64,000 bases of DNA. Source: Vallitalea guaymasensis (GTDB lineage Bacteria > Bacillota > Clostridia > Lachnospirales > Vallitaleaceae). Below are positions 23,832-33,321 of this stretch, piece by piece; position 1 is the first letter of the stretch, and each line of letters begins with the position of its first letter. The stretch lies in the NCBI RefSeq assembly GCF_018141425.1, contig NZ_CP058561.1, forward strand, positions 5,022,001-5,086,000, given 5' to 3'. The translations under genes were made by a program, and so were the position numbers. The notes under the pieces were generated by a model that worked only from the letters and a program-made list of their open reading frames with translations, did no database searches and was not told the origin of the DNA.

Positions 23832-25240
23832 ATGCGTCTGCTTGTTGTTGAAGATGACAATAATATTCGTAGAGGATTAATAAAAGTAATTAAAAAAATG
23901 CATTTACCAATTGAAGTTTTTCTAGAAGCGGAAAGTGGTGATGAAGCAATTACTTTATATCTAGAACATAGACCCAATATTGTAATAACTGATATAAAAA
24001 TGGGTGAAATAACAGGACTTGACTTCATTGAATATGTAAGAAGTATAGGTGACAAAGTCCATTTTATTATCATTAGTGGATATACTGATTTTGATTATGC
24101 TCAACGTGCAATACGTAATAAGGTTGTTGACTACATAAAAAACCCATTGATACAGAATACCTCAAGAAGATTCTAATATCTACTATATATAACGTAAAAG
24201 AAAATTCTAATACTATTGATATTAAGAACATTGATTATCGTAATCTTTTATTCAAGTCTCTTATAGAATCTATTCATCAAATGAATCATATAGAAAAAAA
24301 TAATAATAAGTTCAAGGTGGCATATCCTAGTGCAGATTATCATCTAGTAATTATGCACTTTAACGAAGGATATGATAATACCCATATAAAATTAAGGCAT
24401 GATAATGTTTTATCATGTTTCCCTATAGATAAGAACAGATTATTAGTGGTTATTAACTCAAGAATATTGGATAATTTCATCAAGGAATATCAGGCAATAT
24501 GCAAAATGGGTATTAGCAATTCAATTAATCACCTAAAAGATGTAAGACAGAGCTATTATGATGCATCTTATAGTCTTGAATTTCGCTTATACAGCAATGA
24601 AAAAATATTTTATTATAAAGAGTTAGCTAAGTGGTTGCAAAAAGATATACCAACAAGTCATTATTATAAAGAAATGCTCATAAATGCATATAAAGAGGGA
24701 AGTATATACTTTTCAAAAGCATTGGATAAGATAAAATTGCAGGTAATGGACTATGCTCCATATTATTTTAAGAAACTTTTAAAAGATGTAGTTAAAAATA
24801 TTATCACAAATGAAGTTGATATCGACCAATTATATGTTGAAAGTGACTCATTGGATATGTTTGTCTTTAAAATAAAGTCTACAGTATTTTCAAACCCAAG
24901 TTCAACAGAAAAAGTGGATTATCAACCTAGTATTAGTCGCATCCTAAGGTATTTGGACGAGCATATTGCTGAAAATATTACATTGGAAACAGTAGCAAAA
25001 TATACAGATATGAATACTTCCTACATAAGTTTTCTTTTCAAAAAGGAAACAGGTATAAATTTTATTGATTACCTGCAAAATCTTAGAGTAACTAAGGCAA
25101 AAGAGTTATTAAGAAAAACTGATTATAAAATATATAAGATAGCATATCAAGTGGGTTTTAATGATGATAAATATTTTTATAAACTATTTAAAAAGCATGA
25201 AGGAATGACTCCCCTCCAATATCGAAAGAAATTCCACTAA
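23832..25240 (+). pseudogene. YesN-like response regulator, frame-interrupted after the receiver domain
   Basis: The ATG at 23832 is behind AGGTGAT. Residues 1-107 are a receiver domain: VVEDD, the phosphorylated Asp in ITDIKMG, and IISGYTDF. At the end of the domain the frame reads VDYIKNPLIQ and stops at 24176. A -1 step in the six-A run at 24137-24142 restores YIK(K)PIDTEYLKKIL and continues to 25240. There a linker and a two-HTH AraC domain follow (ITLETVAKYTDMNTSYISFLFK, then DYKIYKIAYQVGFNDDKYFYKLFK). The unit is otherwise intact and its partner kinase and transporter are adjacent. A sequencing error, a recent mutation or programmed frameshifting (the site is A AAA AAC) are all possible. 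Confidence 0.85.
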
Positions 25241-25325
25241 AACAAAAAATAGGAGACTGTAATCAGACATAGCAAATTTTATAATAAAAAAGTAAAGATA
25301 TAAAAAAAGGAGGAGGTTTTACAAG

Positions 25326-26987
25326 ATGAAAAAAATTTTAGTATTAACCTTATGTTTTGTTTTTGCTACAACATTGTTTGTGGGTTGTAATAAGGAAAAA
25401 GCTGTGAATAAAACAGGTGAAGAGAAAAATATGAGTGATAGGGAAGAGCTTGAAAAAAATATGTTCGGATGGGAAATACCTAATGAGACTATCCAAATAT
25501 CCCATTTCTATGCTTCTGCTCAAAATCCTGATAAAACTGAAAAAGAGACAAAGGCAATGAGGGATTATCTATTGAAAGAATTTAATGTTGAGCTTAATAA
25601 AATCGTCTATGATACGGATTCCAATGAACGTTTGAATTTGATGTTGGCTTCAAACAAATATCCGGATATCATTACAGGGTTAAGTTTACAAGAAGCAAAA
25701 AAGTGGGCTGATCTTGGTAAGGCAATAGAGCTGTCTCAATATATAGAATCAGATAGTGAATTGTCTAATAAATATGGTGAGATATTGAATCGTTTTACAG
25801 ACAAAGAGGGTAAAATATACTATTTAAGCAGTGGATGGGGGTTCTTGCCTATTCCAGACTATGCTGTACATATTAGGTATGATTACTGGAAGGAGTTAGG
25901 TGAACCAAGTGTTGCTACGCCAGAAGAGTATTTCAATGTACTTAAACAAATGCAGGCTCTTCATCCAACTAATGAAAATGGTGAAAAGGTATACGCTCTA
26001 TCTACTAGAGGATGGAATAATACGTTCAATACATTAGCAGGTATATGGGGAATAAAAGATGGTTATAAAGAAAATACCAACCATGAACTGACACATTGGG
26101 TAAATACACCTGAAGGTCTTGAAATGGCTCTATGGATTAATCAATTTCACCTTAACGATATGCTTGATCCAGATAGTTTTATCAATAAATTCGAGGATTG
26201 GAAAGCAAAAACATCCAACGAAAGAATTCTAGGTCATATTGGTGGTTGGTGGACTACTTGGAATGCAGGTCATGAAGTATGGCAAAAAACTGACGAGAAC
26301 TGGACTGAAGAAAAACGATTCATCCAAGTGAAAGTGAAATCAGAGAATGTTGATGAGGCTTATTATACACCAGTTAATACTACTGGAGGCAGTTATACTA
26401 TCATAACTGATAAATGTAAGGACCCTGAATCTGTAATAAAATGGTTTAACTTTGAGATCTCAGATATGGGAACAAAACTTATGGGTTGGGGTGTACCAAA
26501 TACAGAAAATTCTCTTTGGAATACAGATGGCACAGAATGGTCTTTTGTTGAAGAGAAGAAGCAGGATGTTATCAATAGTACTCTTGATTATACTAACCTT
26601 CAAGAAACAGTAAGTGGCGGTCGTTTTTGTTTGGTTGGCGGAACAGGTTTGAAAGAAGACAAAACAACCTATTATTTTGACCAGAATTTCAATGATTTAG
26701 CTAAATGGAAAAAACTTATGAATGATAATTTAGCAGATACTATATACGACCATTCTGCTTTTAAAGGAATAGTTTTTCCTCCTCAAGAACGAGCAACTTT
26801 CATCAAACAACAAGTTAAAGATATGCTTTTATCAGGTTGGGCTGAAGTCGTAACAGCATCTTCACAAGAAGAATGTGAAACAAAATTCTTCGAGTTAAGA
26901 GATAAGCTAAGTAATGTAGGAATAAAAGAGCTTGAAGAATTTGTGACTATACAATATAAAGCCAATCTTGAACGTTACTACAAATAA
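25326..26987 (+). CDS. ABC transporter substrate-binding lipoprotein (LplA-like)
   Basis: A 553-residue exported lipoprotein. The signal MKKILVLTLCFVFATTLFVGC ends at a lipobox Cys at residue 21. The mature part is a large family-1-type sugar-binding fold like those partnered with LplB/LplC permeases, with MLASNKYPDIITG typical of the first lobe. It captures an oligosaccharide outside the cell for the two permeases encoded next. AAAGGAGGAGG gives strong translation, and a hairpin after the gene probably raises its level above that of the permeases. No ATPase gene is present; this transporter type usually shares an MsmX-like ATPase encoded elsewhere. Confidence 0.92.
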   Translation: MKKILVLTLCFVFATTLFVGCNKEKAVNKTGEEKNMSDREELEKNMFGWEIPNETIQISHFYASAQNPDKTEKETKAMRDYLLKEFNVELNKIVYDTDSNERLNLMLASNKYPDIITGLSLQEAKKWADLGKAIELSQYIESDSELSNKYGEILNRFTDKEGKIYYLSSGWGFLPIPDYAVHIRYDYWKELGEPSVATPEEYFNVLKQMQALHPTNENGEKVYALSTRGWNNTFNTLAGIWGIKDGYKENTNHELTHWVNTPEGLEMALWINQFHLNDMLDPDSFINKFEDWKAKTSNERILGHIGGWWTTWNAGHEVWQKTDENWTEEKRFIQVKVKSENVDEAYYTPVNTTGGSYTIITDKCKDPESVIKWFNFEISDMGTKLMGWGVPNTENSLWNTDGTEWSFVEEKKQDVINSTLDYTNLQETVSGGRFCLVGGTGLKEDKTTYYFDQNFNDLAKWKKLMNDNLADTIYDHSAFKGIVFPPQERATFIKQQVKDMLLSGWAEVVTASSQEECETKFFELRDKLSNVGIKELEEFVTIQYKANLERYYK

Positions 26988-26995
26988 TCAGTACA

Positions 26996-27025
26996 AAGAG
27001 GAGAATATAATTTTCTTCTCTTTCT
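26996..27025 (+). terminator. intercistronic hairpin between binding protein and permeases
   Basis: AAAGAGGAGAA pairs with TTCTTCTCTTT (one G-T pair) followed by CTTTC. Such attenuating or mRNA-stabilising hairpins are common after binding-protein genes. Confidence 0.55.
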
Positions 27026-27059
27026 TTCAGCATATCACATATGGGAGGTGGGTTAAACC

Positions 27060-28019
27060 ATGCAGCAAAGCATTATTAATAATACATATACTACTAAGAA
27101 AAAAAATAAATTATACAGGTTCGTAAAAATCTTCAAGAAAGATTATCAACTTTGGCTCATCAGTATTCCTTTGATTATTTGGGTGCTGGTATTCAGTTAT
27201 TATCCTATGTATGGTGTATTAATGTCTTTTGTGAATTATATACCAGGTAAAGCTATTACAGATTGTGAATTTGTTGGGTTAATGCATTTTAGGCAATTCA
27301 TTACTTCGCCAGAATTCAGTATGGTCATGCGAAATACCATTGCTATTAGCGGTCTGAATATCATTATTGGTTTTCCGGCACCTATAATACTAGCCTTATT
27401 ATTCAATGAATTAAAGAATTTGAGGTTCAAGAAATTCATTCAAACTACATCCTATTTGCCTCATTTCATTTCATGGGTAGTTACTGCAAGTATTGCTTTC
27501 ACTATAATAGGGAATGAAGGCCTTCTTAATGATATTCTCTTATCATTAGGAATTATTGATAAGCCTATTTCCTTTCTAGGTACAGGGAAATATTTCTGGG
27601 GTGTCATTACAGGATTAAATATCTGGAAAGGAGTGGGTTGGTCATCAATCATATATCTATCAGCTATTGCAGGTGTGGATAAAGAATTATATCAAGCTGG
27701 AGCGGTAGATGGATTAGGAAGGTTCGGTATGATTTGGCATATAACCTTACCTGGTATTCGTACAACAATCATCTTGTTACTGATACTTGGTATGGGCAGT
27801 TTGCTTAATGCAGGTTTTGAACAACAACTTTTGATTGGTAATCCTCAAACAAGACAATATTATGAAGTATTGGATACCTATGCGTATAAATACGGTATTC
27901 AGCTTGGTAATTATTCTTTTGCAACAGCTATTGGTTTAATGAAATCTGTAATAGGAGTAACACTAGTGTTCACAGTCAACAAAATCGCTAAGAAGTATTC
28001 AGATACATCTATAGTTTAG
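27060..28019 (+). CDS. ABC sugar permease, LplB type
   Basis: A 319-residue membrane protein with six predicted helices. It starts with a basic cytoplasmic tail and has the LplB marks LWLISIPLIIWVLVFSYYPMYG and FVGLMHFRQF. The permease EAA loop is ELYQAGAVDGLGRFGMIWHITLPGI (about residues 215-240), which docks the ATPase. GGGAGGTGGG lies upstream. It forms the heterodimeric membrane pore with the next gene product; the two genes are separated by 12 bp. Confidence 0.94.
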   Translation: MQQSIINNTYTTKKKNKLYRFVKIFKKDYQLWLISIPLIIWVLVFSYYPMYGVLMSFVNYIPGKAITDCEFVGLMHFRQFITSPEFSMVMRNTIAISGLNIIIGFPAPIILALLFNELKNLRFKKFIQTTSYLPHFISWVVTASIAFTIIGNEGLLNDILLSLGIIDKPISFLGTGKYFWGVITGLNIWKGVGWSSIIYLSAIAGVDKELYQAGAVDGLGRFGMIWHITLPGIRTTIILLLILGMGSLLNAGFEQQLLIGNPQTRQYYEVLDTYAYKYGIQLGNYSFATAIGLMKSVIGVTLVFTVNKIAKKYSDTSIV

Positions 28020-28031
28020 GAGGTGAGTATA

Positions 28032-28934
28032 TTGGAACATCGTAAATATCTTAATGTAACTGTATACAGGGTATTTGATTTATTGAATGTTATATTTATG
28101 GTTAGTTTTGCAATTATTATGATCTATCCTTTTTACAACCAATTTATACTATCTCTTAATGATGGTGTAGATGCAGCAAGAGGTGGTATTTATTTATTGC
28201 CTAGAGTATTTACCATTACCAACTATAAGATGCTATTTGAAAATACTAATTTGACAAAAGGTTTTCTGATTTCGGTAGCTCGTGTACTAGTGGGTACTTC
28301 TACAAGTTTATTGGCTACAGGGTTATTGTCTTATGTTGTAACGGTTAAAAACTTCTCAGGGCGTAAATTCTTGAGAGTACTATTCATATTTACAATGTAT
28401 TTTAGCGGTGGATTAATACCTTTTTACTTATTGGTTATGAATCTGAAATTAAACGATACCTTTACTGTACTATGGTTGCCATCACTAGTTAATGTCTACT
28501 ATATGCTCATCATTTCTTCGTATATGCAGGGATTGCCTGATAGTATAGTAGAATCAGCAAGGATTGATGGATGTAGTGAAATACGTATCTTCTTTCAGAT
28601 TATAGCTCCAATATGTAAGCCAGTATTTGCAGCTATTGCAATATATCTATGTGCTAACCATTGGAATTCATGGTTTGATAGTTTGATTTATAATCCATCA
28701 GGAGATTTGGATACTTTGCAAGTATATCTGAGAAGGATATTGCTTGAGGTAGAAGCTCTGGAAAAAATTCAAGATGTAGCATCTAAAAATGAAGCTAGTG
28801 AATTCAGAAATGTAAGTAGTATTACTTTGCGTGCGGCTACTACTATGGTTGTTACATTGCCTATCGTATTTGTATACCCATTCTTCCAAAAATACTTTGT
28901 TGGTGGAATTACAATGGGTTCAGTAAAAGGCTAG
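28032..28934 (+). CDS. ABC sugar permease, LplC/YtcP type
   Basis: I choose the TTG at 28032, 8 nt behind AGGAGG, over the GTG at 28023 that is part of that site; this gives 300 residues. Six membrane helices are visible, with NFSGRKFLRVLFIFTMYFSGGLIPFYLL in the middle and the EAA loop SIVESARIDGCSEIRIFFQIIAPI near residue 175-198. The C-terminus FFQKYFVGGITMGSVKG is the standard end of this family. It is the partner of LplB in carbohydrate import. Its stop codon overlaps the ribosome-binding region of the glycosidase gene. Confidence 0.94.
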   Translation: MEHRKYLNVTVYRVFDLLNVIFMVSFAIIMIYPFYNQFILSLNDGVDAARGGIYLLPRVFTITNYKMLFENTNLTKGFLISVARVLVGTSTSLLATGLLSYVVTVKNFSGRKFLRVLFIFTMYFSGGLIPFYLLVMNLKLNDTFTVLWLPSLVNVYYMLIISSYMQGLPDSIVESARIDGCSEIRIFFQIIAPICKPVFAAIAIYLCANHWNSWFDSLIYNPSGDLDTLQVYLRRILLEVEALEKIQDVASKNEASEFRNVSSITLRAATTMVVTLPIVFVYPFFQKYFVGGITMGSVKG

Positions 28935-28951
28935 TGAGGAGGAAGTGTAAA

Positions 28952-30301
28952 TTGACTAGAATAACATTTAATTCATCAGATGAAAAATTAACAGAAGCAT
29001 TCAATTGGGCTAAGGAACAAGCTCTTAGTTATGTGAATTATGAAGACAAAGTAGGTGATTGGTACGAAGCAGCGTTACCGAATAGGAAGAGTTTTTGCAT
29101 GAGAGATGTGTTTCATCAAAGTATGGGTGCTCATTTTCTAGGGCTTCAACATATCACCAAAAATATGTTGAATAAATTCGTTGAGAATATATCCAGCAGC
29201 AGAGATTGGTGTACATATTGGGAAATTAATCTAAATAACGAACCATGTCAAGTGGATTATACTAATGATGATGATTTCTGGTATAACCTGCCTGCCAATT
29301 TTGAACTTATCAATTGTTGCTATAACCAATATTTATGGACTGGAAATTTGGATTATATTAATGGAGAAAGTTATTTATATTTTTATAATAAAACATTGAA
29401 TGATTATATCAATCATTGGGACAAAGATGGTGATGGTTTCATTGAATTTAATGAGGTCAACGGCAGAAGAGGTATAGCATCATATAACGAAGATAAGAAG
29501 AATCAAGATGCTCTATTAATAGCAGATATGTTAGCTGCTCAGTACACAGGGGCATCAACTTATTCAAAAATATTGTCACTGAATCATGACTATGAAAAGG
29601 CTTATGACTATCAAGAGCAAGCAAAAGGAATCAAAGAGATATATAATAATGATTGGTATAATGGGAATACAAAAAGTTTTTACAGTATTAAAAATAGAGA
29701 TGGGATATATACTGATACTTATATAGGTATATGTAATACCATGCCATTAAGGTTTGATTTAGTTGATACTCCATACATACAAGGAGTATTAGACTATATT
29801 TATGAAAAAGGTGCTTATAACGTTGAAGAACTATCCTATTTCCCAGAACTTTTCTATAAGTATGGTTCAACTAAAAAAGGTTATGAACTACTATTGAAAT
29901 TAAGTGACCCTCAGCTAAAAAGGCGTGATTATCCAGAGGTATCTTATAGTGTTATAGCTACCATTGTATTGGGAGTTATGGGTGTGAAAGCAGATTATTC
30001 TTATAGAACAGTATCTACTATTAGCCAATTGAATGATACTGGATATGGGAAACTTGAGAACGTACCAGTATTCAATAATCATATAAGTATCCATCATAAA
30101 GGTAGCTCTTCATCAACTTTTAAAAATATATCTGGTGAACCTTTATACTGGAAAGCTATTTTCAGAGGTAGAAAAGATAAGGTATGGGTAAATGATAAAC
30201 CTTATATGATGATATATGAGAAAGATTCATTAGGGCAAGAGTATAGTTATGTTACTTTACTTGTTAAAGAGGGTTGTGAATATAATATTAGAGTTATATA
30301 A
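28952..30301 (+). CDS. predicted (alpha/alpha)6-barrel glycoside hydrolase, cytoplasmic
   Basis: The TTG at 28952, 8 nt after GGAGG, gives 449 residues; the GTG at 28934 overlaps the permease stop. No signal peptide is present, so it acts on imported sugar. Repeated helical hairpins and motifs such as RDVFHQSMGAH, DDFWYNLPANFEL and NGRRGIASYNEDKKNQDALLIADML resemble six-hairpin glycosidases (GH63/GH78-like clan). An exact EF-hand-type calcium loop (DKDGDG...E) lies at 29420-29455. Acidic residues suitable for catalysis exist, but I cannot assign family or substrate. It ends the transport operon, which implies it hydrolyses the transported glycan. Confidence 0.75.
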   Translation: MTRITFNSSDEKLTEAFNWAKEQALSYVNYEDKVGDWYEAALPNRKSFCMRDVFHQSMGAHFLGLQHITKNMLNKFVENISSSRDWCTYWEINLNNEPCQVDYTNDDDFWYNLPANFELINCCYNQYLWTGNLDYINGESYLYFYNKTLNDYINHWDKDGDGFIEFNEVNGRRGIASYNEDKKNQDALLIADMLAAQYTGASTYSKILSLNHDYEKAYDYQEQAKGIKEIYNNDWYNGNTKSFYSIKNRDGIYTDTYIGICNTMPLRFDLVDTPYIQGVLDYIYEKGAYNVEELSYFPELFYKYGSTKKGYELLLKLSDPQLKRRDYPEVSYSVIATIVLGVMGVKADYSYRTVSTISQLNDTGYGKLENVPVFNNHISIHHKGSSSSTFKNISGEPLYWKAIFRGRKDKVWVNDKPYMMIYEKDSLGQEYSYVTLLVKEGCEYNIRVI

Positions 30302-30331
30302 ATGAATTAAATGATTAATTTGCAATAAAAG

Positions 30332-30374
30332 AATCTCTCTTCTGGTTGTAGAATGAACTAGGAGGGAGATTTTA
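30332..30374 (+). terminator. terminator of the sugar-uptake operon
   Basis: AATCTCTC pairs with GGGAGATT (one G-T) around an 18-nt loop, followed by TTTATTTG. Confidence 0.7.
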
Positions 30375-30471
30375 TTTGATTTATATATTTATGTTATATA
30401 TATGATATGTTATAATTATATACAGTCGATTAATGTAAAAAACACATATATAAACTAGAGGAGTGTCACTA

Positions 30472-31990
30472 ATGGAAAAGTTAACTTTGCAAAAATTAGA
30501 ATCAACACTGTGGAGTGCTGCTGATATATTAAGAGGCGAATTGAATGCTGCTGAATATAAAGATTACATATTTGGTCTATTATTCCTTAAGAGAATGAAT
30601 GATCAATTTGAAGTAGAGAGAATATCTAAGAAAGAAGAATTCTTAGATCAGGGAATGGATAAAAATGAAGTAGATATAATACTTGAAGAACCATCCATTT
30701 ATGAAGCTTTTTTTGTTCCTGTTAGAGCAAGATGGGACAACCTTAAAAACCTTAATCTAAACATAGGTCCAGAATTAGACAAAGCTTTCAAAGCTATTGA
30801 AGATGAACCTAAAAATAGTGAATTGATTGGTGTTCTTACAACAGCCAATTATAACGATAAAGAACGAGTTCCAGACAAAAAACTTTCACAACTATTATTA
30901 CTATTTGATACAATAAATCTTTCTAATGATTATCTAGAGAATAAAGATTTATTAGGTAATGCATATGAATACCTTATAAAGCAATTTGCAGATGAAGGTG
31001 GTAAAAAAGGTGGAGAGTTCTATACACCAGAAGAAGTTGTAAAATTATTAGTAAACATAGTTAAACCAAAAGAAGGAGATAGAATATACGATCCTACAGT
31101 AGGTAGTGGTGGTATGCTTATCAATTCTACATACTATATTGAGAAACATGGTGGTAATCCTAAAAACGTATCACTTGCAGGACAAGAGATAAATCTATCT
31201 ACTTGGGCTATATGCAAGATGAATATGTTATTTCATGATGCCAGAGGAGCAGATATCAAAAAAAGGTGATACTATTAGAACACCTATGCATTCTGAAGGT
31301 GGTACATTAAAAACATTTGATAAAGTTCTAGCTAATCCTCCATTTTCGCTAAAAAATTGGGGTATTGAAGAAGCACAGGCTGACCCATATCATAGATTTG
31401 TCTATGGTATACCACCAAAATCTTATGGAGACTTAGCATTTGTATCACATATGATTGCTAGTCTTAACTCAAAAGGTAAGATGGGAACTGTTGTACCTCA
31501 TGGTGTATTATTCAGAGGTGGAGCAGAAGGCAAGATTAGAAAAGGTATACTAAAAGATGATTTAATTGAGGCTATTATTGGACTGCCAGCTAATTTGTTT
31601 TATGGTACTGGTATCCCTGCGGCATTGCTAATTATTAATAAGAATAAACCATTAGAGAGAAAAGGAAAGGTTTTATTTATAGATGCAAGTCAAGGATTTG
31701 TGAAAGATGGGAATAAGAATAAGTTAAGAAAAGAAGATATTGAAAAAATAACAAAGGTATATGACGATTATCAAGATGTTGAGAAATTTGCTAGTTTGGT
31801 TAGTTTCGAGAGTATAAAAGAGAATGATTATAATTTGAATATAAGCAGGTATGTGGATACTGCTGAGCCAGAGCCTGAGGTGGATATTGAGGCAGTTATT
31901 AAGGAAATTAAGGAAATTAAGGAGAAGTCTCGGGAGACGGAGAGTAAGTTGAATGAGTATTTGGTGGAATTAGGGTTTGAGACAATATAG
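30472..31990 (+). pseudogene. hsdM: type I restriction-modification DNA methyltransferase HsdM, frame-interrupted
   Basis: The ATG at 30472 is 8 nt behind AGAGGAG. The N-terminal helical domain ([36 protein letters not shown]) is followed by the SAM motif [10 protein letters not shown]. At 31258-31264 a seven-A run puts the frame into AGG TGA; the second part continues one base off as [17 protein letters not shown] to the NPPF catalytic motif (ANPPFSL) and the C-terminus at 31990. Removing one A restores a full-length protein of about 505 residues. HsdM methylates adenine and supplies the core of the type I complex with HsdS and HsdR. Whether the break is real, phase-variable or a sequencing error cannot be decided here. 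Confidence 0.9.
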
Positions 31991-32005
31991 TAGAAAGTTG
32001 GTGAG

Positions 32006-33271
32006 ATGGTGAAAGAAGGATATAAAAATACAGAGTTAGGGGAAATACCTGTTGATTGGGAAGTTAAACAATTAAAAGAAATATGCATAGGAAATTGTGA
32101 ATATGGAATTAATGCAGCTGCAAAAGAATTTGAAAATGGTAGTATTAGATATTTAAGGATAACAGATATAAATAATAATTATAATTTATCTAATAAAGAA
32201 ATAAAAACAGTTAATGCTAATGAATCAGACATATGTAAATATATATTAAAAGAAAAGGATATAGTATTTGCAAGAACAGGAAATACAACAGGAAAATCTT
32301 ATTTATATAATAAAAAAGATGGTATATTAGTTTTTGCAGGATTTTTAATTAAATTTTCCATTGATAGTAAAATGTATAATGCTAAATTTTTGAAATATTA
32401 TGTTCAATCAACAAATTATTGGAAATGGGTAAAAAGAATGTCTTTAAGAAGTGGTCAACCGGGTATTAATAGTAAGGAGTACAGTTTATTACAAGTTCCA
32501 GTACCACCCCTACCAGAACAACAAAAAATAGCTTTCATCCTATCAACAGTAGACCAACATATTGAAGAAACAGAAGCATTAATTGAAAAGACAAAAGAAC
32601 TAAAAATAGGATTAATGCGAAAACTTCTTACTAAAGGAATTGGACATACAGAATTTAAAAAGACGGAAGTGGGAGAGATACCTGTTGAGTGGGAAGTAAA
32701 AAAATTAAGAGAAGTATCTGAAGTGGTGAGTGGGGGAACACCTAGTACTAATAAACAAACATTTTGGTTAGATGGAAATATTCCCTGGGCTACTCCAACT
32801 GATATAACATCTAGAAGTAAATATATTAGGGAAACAAATAAAAATATTACTTATGACGGATTAAAGAATTCTTCTGCAAATTTATTGCCTGTAGGAAGTA
32901 TATTGATGACAAGTAGAGCTACTATAGGTGAAAAATCTATAAATACAGTACCTATAGCTACCAATCAAGGTTTTAAATCTTTTGTATGTAAACAATCATT
33001 AAATAATGAATTTCTATATTATTTGATAGATACACTAATACCTAGATTAATAAATTTGTCAAGTGGAAGTACATTCTTAGAAATATCAAAAAAAGAAGTT
33101 GAAAATATGAAAATACAATATCCACCATTGAAAGAACAAATTAAAATAGGGGGAATATTATTGGTAATTGATGATGAAATTGAAGAATATAACAATAAGA
33201 AAGAAAAACTTCAATACTTAAAAAAAGGACTAATGCAACAACTACTAACAGGAAAAAAACGAGTTATTTAA
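32006..33271 (+). CDS. hsdS: type I restriction-modification specificity subunit HsdS
   Basis: A 421-residue protein with two target-recognition domains separated by conserved helices. The N-terminal domain begins YKNTELGEIPVDWEVKQL. The first spacer is VPPLPEQQKIAFILSTVDQHIEETEALIEKTKELKIGLMRKLLTKGIG. The second domain begins TEVGEIPVEWEVKKL, and the last spacer is PPLKEQIKIGGIL...LKKGLMQQLLTGKK. The internal repeat of the ELGEIPVxWEVK entry and of the spacer helices is typical. HsdS sets the bipartite DNA target for both HsdM and HsdR. It starts 16 nt after hsdM. Confidence 0.95.
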   Translation: MVKEGYKNTELGEIPVDWEVKQLKEICIGNCEYGINAAAKEFENGSIRYLRITDINNNYNLSNKEIKTVNANESDICKYILKEKDIVFARTGNTTGKSYLYNKKDGILVFAGFLIKFSIDSKMYNAKFLKYYVQSTNYWKWVKRMSLRSGQPGINSKEYSLLQVPVPPLPEQQKIAFILSTVDQHIEETEALIEKTKELKIGLMRKLLTKGIGHTEFKKTEVGEIPVEWEVKKLREVSEVVSGGTPSTNKQTFWLDGNIPWATPTDITSRSKYIRETNKNITYDGLKNSSANLLPVGSILMTSRATIGEKSINTVPIATNQGFKSFVCKQSLNNEFLYYLIDTLIPRLINLSSGSTFLEISKKEVENMKIQYPPLKEQIKIGGILLVIDDEIEEYNNKKEKLQYLKKGLMQQLLTGKKRVI

Positions 33272-33321
33272 TTACCACAATAATTATAATTTTATTCATT
33301 ATAGAATTCGAGGTGAAATAA

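Noticed and set aside
24281-25240. Separate AraC-type gene starting at 24281
   Set aside because: The frame is open upstream and continues the receiver-domain gene after a one-base shift; there is no ribosome site at 24281. It is the second half of a response regulator.
31235-31990. Separate short methyltransferase gene starting at 31235
   Set aside because: Its first residues overlap the upstream hsdM part in another frame and lack the SAM motif; it is the C-terminal half of hsdM.
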